From: UBA2206 sp049303905
Lineage (GTDB): Bacteria > Patescibacteriota > Minisyncoccia > Moranbacterales > UBA2206
Assembly (NCBI GenBank): GCA_049303905.1
Contig: JBAQNP010000004.1
Location: forward strand, 1 to 51,923
Reading direction: 5' to 3'
DNA: 51,923 bases
This document shows, one piece after another, positions 41,743 through 48,532 of this stretch. The translations under genes and the position numbers were made by a program. The notes beneath the pieces were generated by a model. That model was given only the letters and a program-made list of their open reading frames with translations. It was not told the DNA's origin and did not search any database. Position 1 is the first letter of the stretch. The number at the start of each line of letters is the position of its first letter.

Positions 41743-42679
41743 AAATACTAGCGATTCTAGCGAATTCTTCGTTGACTAATTTTTGAATTTCTTCCAAGTG
41801 AGGCTTGTTTTCCTCTTTGAAAAGATGTTTGAAACGGCCTTGGGTTTTCAAAAATTCCGCGACAGGAGTTATTTTCTTTGGTTCGAAATTTAGTTTATGC
41901 ACTCCATTTTCTATTTCATACAGTGGCCAAAAATTTGTTTCGGTCGCAAGCTTTGCCACATTCACATATTGTGAAGTTGGAAATTTCCAGTTGTTGGTGC
42001 AGGGTGAAAAAACTAGAAGAAAGCTTGGCCCATCAGTTTCCAGCGCTTTCTTAGCTTTCTTTTTTAAATCAGCTAGATAGGCCACATTAGCTTGAGCTAA
42101 ATAGGCAATTCTATGAGCATTTACAATCTCCATCAAATTTTTTCGCGTCTCAATTTTTCCAAAAGATTCTTTTCCGGTTGGTGTCGTTTCGGTAAAAGCT
42201 CCATAAGGTGTCGCGGATGATCTTTGATTACCCGTGTTCATATATCCACCATTGTCATAACAAACATAAAGAAAATTGTGTCCACGCTCAAGTGCTCCTG
42301 ACAAACTTTGCAGTCCAATGTCATATGTTCCGCCATCTCCACCAAAAGCCACGAATTTGATTCGCTTTTGCGAATCATCCTGAGCTTGTCGAAGGATCCC
42401 CTTCCTATTTGGCAATTTGCCTTTCTTTTTCAAAGCTTCATAGGCTTTTTCCACTCCAGAAATTGTGGCCGCTGCATTTTCAAAAGCATTGTGAATATAC
42501 GGCGCTTTCCAAGCTGAATATGGATAGAGCGTCGAAGTCACCTCCAAACACCCTGTCGCATTGGCGATAACCACATCAGTCTTAAGCTCCCCTAAAACTG
42601 TCCGCACAATCGCCGGAAACCCACACCCCGCGCAAGCACTGTGCCCTGCTGAATAATATTTTGTTAGTTCTTTGTTCAT
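41732..42679 (-). CDS. porB: 2-oxoacid:ferredoxin oxidoreductase, beta subunit
   Basis: The thiamine-diphosphate subunit, 315 residues, of an archaeal-type four-subunit oxidoreductase that decarboxylates pyruvate (or another 2-oxoacid) to the acyl-CoA and reduces ferredoxin. HSACAGCG near 13 gives the first Cys ligands for [4Fe-4S], and FGGDGGTYDIGLQSLSGAL is the TPP-Mg motif. A CATCCTGAGC-type palindrome (42377-42397) encodes ILRQAQDDS in-frame. Its start overlaps the stop of the small membrane gene by four bases. Confidence 0.95.
   Translation of the reverse strand: MNKELTKYYSAGHSACAGCGFPAIVRTVLGELKTDVVIANATGCLEVTSTLYPYSAWKAPYIHNAFENAAATISGVEKAYEALKKKGKLPNRKGILRQAQDDSQKRIKFVAFGGDGGTYDIGLQSLSGALERGHNFLYVCYDNGGYMNTGNQRSSATPYGAFTETTPTGKESFGKIETRKNLMEIVNAHRIAYLAQANVAYLADLKKKAKKALETDGPSFLLVFSPCTNNWKFPTSQYVNVAKLATETNFWPLYEIENGVHKLNFEPKKITPVAEFLKTQGRFKHLFKEENKPHLEEIQKLVNEEFARIASICEE
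42377..42397. repeat. Palindromic repeat in-frame in porB
   Basis: ATCCT-gagcttgtcga-AGGAT, a copy of the widespread CATCCTGAGCTTGTCGAAGG repeat type. It encodes ILRQAQDDS in a loop just before the VAFGGDGGTYD motif. Confidence 0.75.
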
Positions 42680-43065
42680 AATTCAGTATTAGGAGTTAAA
42701 TTTAAATGTGTTAAAAAATTTTGTAATATATACAATAAGATTAGTAAAATTAAAATAATCAAAAATATTTTAGCCTTTTTTAAAGACTTTTTTGTTTTAA
42801 TTTTTGAAATATCATCCGTCTTTTTTCTTATTAAAAAATATTTTGCATAGAAAAAAATCATAAGCAGAAAGGAAAGGGGAAATAATAAAATAACAATCGC
42901 CCAATTAGAAACCTCCACTATAAGAGATCCGAGTGTCTGAGTTGGAAGTCCTGCTGTTCGCTCACCACTATCAACTAATTGAGCAAAAGATCTTTTGCTG
43001 AAACTTAAGATTACTAGACTAACCACGACTATTTTTACAAAAATTCTTGAAATTATTTTTTTCAT
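42676..43065 (-). CDS. Small exported/membrane protein, paralog A
   Basis: A 129-residue protein. The signal peptide (residues 1-28) ends in SFAQ, and a short extracytoplasmic stretch follows. TM segments are at about 55-78 and 100-118. The loop between them is RKKTDDISKIKTKKSLKKAK. The same start, MKKIISRIF, and loop appear in the 132-residue protein at 44318-44716, so they are paralogs. The topology is like VirB2/TrbC pilins, only by shape. It overlaps porB by four bases. Confidence 0.78.
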   Translation of the reverse strand: MKKIISRIFVKIVVVSLVILSFSKRSFAQLVDSGERTAGLPTQTLGSLIVEVSNWAIVILLFPLSFLLMIFFYAKYFLIRKKTDDISKIKTKKSLKKAKIFLIILILLILLYILQNFLTHLNLTPNTEL

Positions 43066-43069
43066 TTTT

Positions 43070-43333
43070 TTACTTTTTAAAATATTTTTGCCAGATTTTT
43101 TTAATTAAATAAAAAATAAATAAATATACAATATAAAAAAATACGAGTAGAAATAGAAATGAAAGGATTGGATAATCTAATACTGGGTGATCATACCGAC
43201 TGCAAAGATCAAATTCTGGACATTGAGAGTGAAAATAATTTATAGCATTTATCCTAATCATAATAAATGTTCCCGTCGCTGAAATAAATGCCAGAATAAT
43301 TTTTAATACGATTGGCAATAATTTTTTAATCAT
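43070..43333 (-). CDS. Small two-TM protein, function unknown
   Basis: An 87-residue protein starting at 43333 (MIKKLLPIVLK), whose ATG overlaps the radical SAM stop as ATGA. An upstream start at 43375 would add 14 residues. TM segments are at about 7-27 and 53-75, and the loop between has CPEFDLCSRYDHP with two Cys. It lies between the first radical SAM gene and paralog A, five bases apart. Confidence 0.72.
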   Translation of the reverse strand: MIKKLLPIVLKIILAFISATGTFIMIRINAINYFHSQCPEFDLCSRYDHPVLDYPILSFLFLLVFFYIVYLFIFYLIKKIWQKYFKK

Positions 43334-44327
43334 TTTTTTATACTTATTTTGTTTAGATAATAATGATTTTGACAAAATTTATATTCTTTTTGTCTATTTT
43401 TCTGAAATCCTTTTTCCCAAATTTCTTTTATTCTATTCTCCCTTACATTACCAATAATATCATCTTTTTCTTGATTTTGCACACAACTTGTGATATCGCC
43501 ATTATGCAAAACGCTAAATGTCGAGATTCCAGCCGTACATCTCTTGCACTTTCCGATTTCTTTCGATTTTTTGAAAATATTCAATCCAGAATCTTCTTCA
43601 AAAATTAACTTAATTTTTCTCTTTTTCTCTAGCCTAACCCTATCCACAAACTCACATAATCTTGCGTAATCCTTCATAGACAGCATATCTTTTTTGTTTT
43701 CATTCGTTCTGCCTAATAATTCCATTGGCGAAATTTGCCATTGTACAATTCCCAGTTCTTTCAAAAATTCATAAAATTTTTCCAGATCTCCAATATTTTT
43801 TCTAAATACCGTTGTTTTAATTGTGGGAATTATTTTGTTTTCTTTCAAAAGTTCAATGCTTTCCAGTGTTTTTTTATAAAAATTGCCACTTCGCAAATAA
43901 TTATGGCTTTCTTCAAAACCATCCAAGCTAATAGACATTGCAGAAACTAAATTCTTAATTTTTTCGATATTTTTCGGATTAATCAGAAGCCCATTGCTCA
44001 CAACGGAAGCTCTGAAGCCTTCTTTTTTCAAAAATTCTAATATCTCAAAAATATCTTCTCTTAAAAATGGCTCTCCCCCTGTGATATATATGCCAATTTT
44101 TCTACCAAAATTACTCTTAACTTCACTAAAAAAAATTTCCACTCCTCAGTTTTCAATTCATTTTTTCTTGCTACCAATTCAGAACTCATATAGCAATGCT
44201 TGCATTGCAAATTGCATCTTCCGGTTATCTCAACGCCAATACCCCTTAAATCATGAATTGATTTTTGTAAGCTATGATGACAATCCGATAAGTTCAGATA
44301 TACTTTATTTTTTAAACTTAATACCAT
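43330..44327 (-). CDS. Radical SAM/SPASM protein, two frames joined at a -1 slip site
   Basis: Frame 1 (44061-44327) gives the SAM cluster C38-x3-C42-x2-C45 (GRCNLQCKHCY). Frame 2 (43330-44142) gives ITGGEPFLREDIFEI, SISLDGFEESHN and a shorter SPASM end with KCKRCTAG and TSCVQNQ. They meet at a T8 run holding U UUU UUA in frame (44127-44135). A -1 shift there gives 332 residues, like the intact radical SAM gene (333). It could be a pseudogene, sequencing error or recoding. It overlaps the 132-residue gene by 10 bp. Confidence 0.72.
44127..44135 (-). other. Slippery run (T8-A) joining the two radical SAM frames
   Basis: The 0-frame codons are TTT-TTT-TTA, which contains the canonical -1 slip heptamer T-TTT-TTA. 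Reading back one base after it leads into AGT-GAA-GTT, the start of the downstream frame. An added T in the run would give the same result. Confidence 0.7.
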
Positions 44328-44716
44328 AATTCTGAATGATTCATAATATAATTATTTATCATTTTGAGTATTATATATAGCGTAATCAATAAAATTGAAA
44401 TAATTAAAAATATTTTTGCTTTTTTCAAAGCTTTTTTTGTTTTAATTTTAGATATATCATCTATCTTTTTTCTTATTAAAAAATATCTAACATAAAAAAT
44501 GATTGTGAGCAGCAAAGACAAAGGAGCTAGAATGATTAGAATAATTGAATTTATTAAATCAAGAATATCTAAATATGATGGCGGTGGCAAAGCAACTCCT
44601 GGCGATGGAACGCCAGGATCATCTAACAATTGTGCGACTACATCTTTCTTGAAATTTAAAAAAATCATACTAACCGCAACCATTTTAATAAAAATTCTTG
44701 AAATTATTTTTTTCAT
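44318..44716 (-). CDS. Small exported/membrane protein, paralog B
   Basis: A 132-residue paralog of the 42676-43065 protein: MKKIISRIF start, signal peptide to VVAQ near residue 29, then a Pro-rich exposed segment PGVPSPGVALPPPSY, TM at about 52-75, the loop RKKIDDISKIKTKKALKKAK and a second TM. It overlaps the radical SAM start by 10 bp and is therefore coupled to it. The exposed segment after the signal peptide makes it a candidate substrate; this is an inference. Confidence 0.78.
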   Translation of the reverse strand: MKKIISRIFIKMVAVSMIFLNFKKDVVAQLLDDPGVPSPGVALPPPSYLDILDLINSIILIILAPLSLLLTIIFYVRYFLIRKKIDDISKIKTKKALKKAKIFLIISILLITLYIILKMINNYIMNHSELWY

Positions 44717-44773
44717 TTTATTATGTTCAAAAAATTATTTTATACTTCGCTTATATTTTATCTATAATCACAT

Positions 44774-44822
44774 CACAAGCGCTGCGCCCTGTTGAATAAT
44801 ATTTTGTTAGTTGTTTGTTCAT
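44774..44822 (-). pseudogene. Remnant of a duplicated porB start
   Basis: 49 bp on the minus strand match the first 49 bp of porB at about 44 of 49 positions: MNKQLTKYYSTGRSAC against MNKELTKYYSAGHSAC. It then leaves the porB sequence and stops after 23 codons. It lies between the 114-residue and 132-residue membrane proteins, close to porA. It is a leftover of a duplicated or interrupted porB. Confidence 0.85.
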
Positions 44823-44841
44823 AAAATTTTTAAATTTTTCT

Positions 44842-45186
44842 TTAAAAAGGTACCTCCCAAGGACAACTTATTGTTGTCTGCATAGAAGTTGCCATAATTA
44901 TAGCCACTATAATACCAAAAGCTATGTAAAAAAAAGTTCTTGCTCTGATTATATTTTTCTCCGTTTTAATTCTAATTGATTCGTCTTTATTTTTTATTGT
45001 TAATAAATATAAATATCTAATACTAAAAAAAAATCCAAATATAAAAGAAGATGCAAGTGAAAAATGAATTATAAAACTAGCTATTTGATTTCTATAACAA
45101 CGACCAGATATTCCATACACAAAAAAAGATATTAATAAAATAACTAAATATATTGCTATAAATATTTTAAAAAGATTTTTTTTCAT
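44842..45186 (-). CDS. Small three-TM membrane protein, function unknown
   Basis: A 114-residue protein starting MKKNLFKIFIAIYLVILLIS, with TM segments at about 5-23, 35-57 and 79-100. The loop IKNKDESIRIKTEKNIIRAR recalls the DDISKIKTKK loop of the two paralogs, so it may be a distant relative. C-terminus ISCPWEVPF. It lies 20 bp after porA and ends 19 bp before the porB remnant. Confidence 0.7.
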   Translation of the reverse strand: MKKNLFKIFIAIYLVILLISFFVYGISGRCYRNQIASFIIHFSLASSFIFGFFFSIRYLYLLTIKNKDESIRIKTEKNIIRARTFFYIAFGIIVAIIMATSMQTTISCPWEVPF

Positions 45187-45206
45187 GCTAATAGAATTTG
45201 AAAAAA

Positions 45207-46403
45207 TTATTTTATATATTCCCCTCCAATTTTACCTGCAAACACATCCTCGATTTGTTTTTGGAAAATATCGCGTCCGCCGAGACCATAAACATAGGAT
45301 TTAATGTTTTTTATTTCTTTTGCTTCGTATAGGCTTTTTGTGATTTCACTATAAAACGGTGGGTACGTTCCGATTGATTGAGCGCGATCAAGCACAATTA
45401 TTTCTTTGGCATTTTTCAAGCTTTCGGCAATTTTTTTGTGCGGGAATGGTCGGAAAAGTCCGATTTTCAAAATCCCAACTTTTTCTCCCATCTCTCTGAG
45501 TTTATCCACTACCACTTTTGCTGTTCCGGTTGCACTGCCCGTGAGCACCATAATTTTTTCCGCGTCTTCTGTTTTCTTGCCCGCCGATGAGGCGGGATAT
45601 TCTTCAAAAATATCATATTTCCTTCCGCTGATTTTTTCAAAATCTTTTGCAATTTTTTCATATTCTTCTTCTACACTTTTCATTGCTTCCTCCTGATCAA
45701 TCCTAAATTCAAAATATGAATTTTGCAGTGCCACCGCGCCATAGGTCACGGGATTTTCGGTGTCGAGTAGTGGATTAATCGCTTTATATTCTCCCACGAA
45801 TTCTTGCACGACTTTCGTTTCCAAAATTTCCAAATTTTCCACGCTATGAGAAGTGTTGAATCCATCCATAATTACCATGATTGGTAGTTTCACTTTTTCC
45901 GCGAGTTTCATTCCGATAATTGTTTTGTCATAAACCTCCTGGCCATTTTCACAAAAAAGTTGAATCCAGCCGGAGTCACGACAACCCATAACGTCAGAGT
46001 GATCTCCGTGAATGTTTATAGGCGAAGCCAACGCTCGCGCACTCACTAGCATCATAATTGGCAAACGAAAACCACTAGCGATATAGAGGACTTCATGCAT
46101 CAAAGCCAAGCCTTGTGAACTGGTGGCTGTGGCAGTCCTTGCGCCAGCCGAACTTGCGCCAATCGCCGCACTCATGGCTGAGTGTTCCGATTCTACCTTG
46201 ATTATCTCCGTATCCACTTCGCCATCCGCCTCAAATCCGGCATAAGTTTCAATGATTGTGGTTTGCGGAGTAATCGGATAGATCGGCATCACGTCCAAAT
46301 TAATTTGTTTCAAAGCCTCGGCGGCGGCGGCTCCTCCCGTGAGCGCTATGCGTTTAGTTTTATGTAGCATGTGTTTTGTATTTAATTTTGTTTCATGTTT
46401 CAT
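45207..46403 (-). CDS. porA: 2-oxoacid:ferredoxin oxidoreductase, alpha subunit
   Basis: The alpha subunit, 398 residues. PIYPITPQTTIIETYAGFEA is the pyrimidine-binding PP domain, with VESEHSAMSAAIGASSAGAR. The later TSSQGLALMHEVLYIASG and MVLTGSATGTAKVVVDKLRE follow the family. The first 11 residues come from a CATGTTTCATGTTATATG repeat, and M12 (46370, MLHKTKRIAL) is the likely true start. A palindrome (45580-45596) encodes YPASSAGK in-frame. It follows porD. Confidence 0.95.
   Translation of the reverse strand: MKHETKLNTKHMLHKTKRIALTGGAAAAEALKQINLDVMPIYPITPQTTIIETYAGFEADGEVDTEIIKVESEHSAMSAAIGASSAGARTATATSSQGLALMHEVLYIASGFRLPIMMLVSARALASPINIHGDHSDVMGCRDSGWIQLFCENGQEVYDKTIIGMKLAEKVKLPIMVIMDGFNTSHSVENLEILETKVVQEFVGEYKAINPLLDTENPVTYGAVALQNSYFEFRIDQEEAMKSVEEEYEKIAKDFEKISGRKYDIFEEYPASSAGKKTEDAEKIMVLTGSATGTAKVVVDKLREMGEKVGILKIGLFRPFPHKKIAESLKNAKEIIVLDRAQSIGTYPPFYSEITKSLYEAKEIKNIKSYVYGLGGRDIFQKQIEDVFAGKIGGEYIK
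45580..45596. repeat. GC-rich palindrome in-frame in porA
   Basis: CCCGCC-GATGA-GGCGGG encodes the peptide YPASSAG, close to KPASP and IPAST in the other genes. It lies in a linker between the two domains of the subunit. Confidence 0.7.
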
Positions 46404-46422
46404 GTTATATGTTTTATGAAAA

Positions 46423-46689
46423 TTATTTCTTTTTCATAATTATCGCTTTAACTGGGCAAACTTCCGCGCAAACACCACAGCCCTTGCAATACTCATAATC
46501 AACATCTGCTTTGTCACGTTGCCCCTCTTTGTATTTTTTCATTTCAATGCACGCGTCTGGACAAAACGGCACACAAGTTCCGCAACCAATACATTTTTCT
46601 TTATCCACTTCCGGATGCATATATCGCCATGCTCCGGTTTTAGGTGATTTTTTTTGATCATGTTTTATAACTGCTCCATGTTCTGCCAT
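46423..46689 (-). CDS. porD: 2-oxoacid:ferredoxin oxidoreductase, delta subunit (ferredoxin-like)
   Basis: An 88-residue two-[4Fe-4S] ferredoxin subunit. Cluster one is C33-x2-C36-x2-C39-x3-C43 (KCIGCGTCVPFC) and cluster two is YCKGCGVCAEVCPVKA. It passes electrons from the TPP subunit toward free ferredoxin. The N-terminus includes a WRYMHPEVDKEKC segment, typical of PorD. It lies between porG and porA. Confidence 0.95.
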   Translation of the reverse strand: MAEHGAVIKHDQKKSPKTGAWRYMHPEVDKEKCIGCGTCVPFCPDACIEMKKYKEGQRDKADVDYEYCKGCGVCAEVCPVKAIIMKKK

Positions 46690-46727
46690 AATTGTCTATG
46701 AGCGTTAGCGAGTAGCTACAATTATGA

Positions 46728-46842
46728 GCATCCCGCAAAAATTCGCTCTTTTAAATTTTAATATTTATAAACTAGCCGTTAGGCGAGCCACACACAAAAA
46801 AACTTTAATCTACATCAATTTTTATTGGAATTTTGTGCGGGA
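46728..46842. repeat. Inverted-repeat element between porG and porD
   Basis: TCCCGCAAAAATTC (46731-46744) and GGAATTTTGTGCGGGA (46827-46842) are imperfect inverted ends around an AT-rich core. At its edge ATAATTGT/ACAATTAT (46689-46726) forms another small inverted pair that includes the porD start. No gene is seen in the 164-bp gap. Confidence 0.5.
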
Positions 46843-46853
46843 CACAGTCACTG

Positions 46854-47438
46854 CTATATCGCATCATACGCCTTCTCAATCGCTTGAATATTTTTGTCAC
46901 AATTTTCTTTGCCTAGTTTTTTCTCAAAAATACGCCTAAATTCTTCTATCATACTTTCCATTTTTACCACTCCAGAAACTTGCACAAATTTTCCTAAAAT
47001 CACAGTATTGGGACGAGGTTGACCGATAATTGAAAGTGAAATTCCGCTCGCATCAATTGGGTGAATTTTTCCTTCAAATTTTCCACCTTTTTGAATTAGT
47101 TTTTCTCGCACTTCATGTTCGGCCATTTTCGTGTTTATAATCAAAAATTCATCTTTGTCTAAATTAAAAGCCACCTCTTGTGAATTCAGGAGAGTGTCAT
47201 CGAGCACTACCACCAAATCCGGATCAACAACCGGCTCATGAGTTCTAATTTCATTTTCCGAAATTCGCAAATATGTTTTAGTCGGCGCGCCAGATCGCTC
47301 GGGTCCGAAGCTTGGAAAAGCTTGAACAAATTTACCTTCATATGTTCCCGCTTGCGCCAAAATTTCCGCTGTTGTCTTGGCACCTTGTCCGCCCCGAGCA
47401 AAAAAAATAACTTCAAAAATATCTTTATGGTTTTTCAT
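46854..47438 (-). CDS. porG: 2-oxoacid:ferredoxin oxidoreductase, gamma subunit
   Basis: The gamma subunit, 194 residues. The family motif is ARGGQGAKTTAEILAQAGTY, then AFPSFGPERSGAPTKTYLRI and VDPDLVVVLDDTLL. It opens the operon porG-porD-porA-(cassette)-porB. A GC-rich palindrome lies 14 bp upstream of the start. Confidence 0.95.
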   Translation of the reverse strand: MKNHKDIFEVIFFARGGQGAKTTAEILAQAGTYEGKFVQAFPSFGPERSGAPTKTYLRISENEIRTHEPVVDPDLVVVLDDTLLNSQEVAFNLDKDEFLIINTKMAEHEVREKLIQKGGKFEGKIHPIDASGISLSIIGQPRPNTVILGKFVQVSGVVKMESMIEEFRRIFEKKLGKENCDKNIQAIEKAYDAI

Positions 47439-47451
47439 TTTTTACGAAATA

Positions 47452-47495
47452 CCCGCCTCGACTCGCAAGACGATTGCTCGTCGACGCGAGGTGGG
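47452..47495. repeat. GC-rich palindrome upstream of porG
   Basis: CCCGCCTCG (47452-47460) and CGAGGTGGG (47487-47495) are the ends, one base off perfect. The middle carries inner ACTCGC and CGTCGACG parts. Close to the in-frame copy at 39902-39946. Confidence 0.7.
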
Positions 47496-47559
47496 CGAAA
47501 TTAATATGAGATCTATAAATTTATTATAGCACAAAATGAAAAGTATAAAAATAAGCATA

Positions 47560-47599
47560 AAAAAATCGGGGTTCTGTCATTTAGACCAAAACCCCGATT
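47560..47599 (-). terminator. Terminator of the 254-residue gene
   Basis: On the minus strand AATCGGGGTT/AACCCCGATT (10-bp stem, 16-nt loop) is followed by a T-run of six or more. Confidence 0.88.
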
Positions 47600-47642
47600 A
47601 AGCTCTCGCAACGAACATTCGAAATTATCCCTTTTATAATTT

Positions 47643-48407
47643 TTAAGCACTGAGCACTGGAGAAATATTGCGCCTTCTCCTATTTGGTAATTTTTTATTA
47701 GAATCAAGGATATTTTGTTGTAATATCCTTTTTTCCTTTTTCATCTCCTCACATTTTCTTTCAAAAAAATCCCTCTCTTCTTTTATTTTTGAGAATTCTC
47801 TTCTTTTTTCATCAAGAAAAATCGCCATCCCGTTAATTTCTGCATTCAACGAAATTAAATCATCCAAACGCTCCATTGATTTTCTTTCGCTGTTTTTGTA
47901 GAGATTTCTGATTTCCCTAAAAAAATCTCCCATTCCATTCAGAATCCTTTCCTGGATCTTATCTAATCTGCCTAGCTTATCCAGTTCATTGCTTATTTTT
48001 TTTGCTTTTGTTTTTACTACAGGTTGATTTTTAACAGGTAAAGGATTCACTCCTCCTTTCTTAACTTGCTCCCAAGATGTAATACCCTTTTGAAGAAGAC
48101 TTTCTATCCCCAGCAAAAGAGATTTTTTGTCTTTGGTTTTTGAATATTCTTCTTTTATCAACTCTCTTTCTTTATCGGAAGAAAGAAAGAATTTTTTTGT
48201 CAGTCGAAAGGCTCGGATATGCCTCTCAACTGTCGCTTTGCTAACCGAGATGCCATCGGTATTAATTTTTTTTATTATTTCTGGTATCGTCGACAATAAA
48301 CAGTAATCATTGTCTAAACACTCACAAATAATATTATCAATTAAGATGGCTTTTTTATTTTTCTTGCCATAGTAGCCACCTACGCTACTAAATAAATTTT
48401 CCGCCAT
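47643..48407 (-). CDS. HTH-coiled-coil protein, function unknown
   Basis: A 254-residue protein. Residues about 30-75 (IPEIIKKINTDGISVSKATV) look like a winged-helix or HTH segment, with ERHIRAF. From about 150 to 235 it is a coiled coil (REIRNLYKNSERKSMERLDD). It ends in an Arg-rich KLPNRRRRNISPVLSA tail. A strong GGGAGG ribosome binding site lies before the ATG. The mix suggests a DNA-binding or chromosome-related protein, not proven. Confidence 0.68.
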   Translation of the reverse strand: MAENLFSSVGGYYGKKNKKAILIDNIICECLDNDYCLLSTIPEIIKKINTDGISVSKATVERHIRAFRLTKKFFLSSDKERELIKEEYSKTKDKKSLLLGIESLLQKGITSWEQVKKGGVNPLPVKNQPVVKTKAKKISNELDKLGRLDKIQERILNGMGDFFREIRNLYKNSERKSMERLDDLISLNAEINGMAIFLDEKRREFSKIKEERDFFERKCEEMKKEKRILQQNILDSNKKLPNRRRRNISPVLSA

Positions 48408-48435
48408 AGCAAATCCTCCCTTTTCTTCTAAAATT

Positions 48436-48456
48436 TTTAGAGTTTAGAGTTTAGAG
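48436..48456. repeat. Three tandem TTTAGAG units
   Basis: Three perfect 7-bp copies (48436-48442, 48443-48449, 48450-48456) in the leader of the 254-residue gene, ahead of its ribosome binding site. Confidence 0.75.
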
Positions 48457-48532
48457 TTTTTTCGAAAGGCTATTTTTCAATGAACTTATATATAAAACTT
48501 AAGATTAAGTTTTTAAATAATATTTTTATACT

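Noticed and set aside
46724..46939. 71-residue plus-strand frame
   Set aside because: It lies in the inverted-repeat element and the antisense of porG, with no RBS.
47513..47707. 64-residue minus-strand frame
   Set aside because: It overlaps the terminator at 47560-47599 and the end of the 254-residue gene in another frame, with no ribosome binding site.
48436..48456. CRISPR array
   Set aside because: Three 7-bp tandem units without spacers. No direct repeats of CRISPR size and no cas gene are present in the window.
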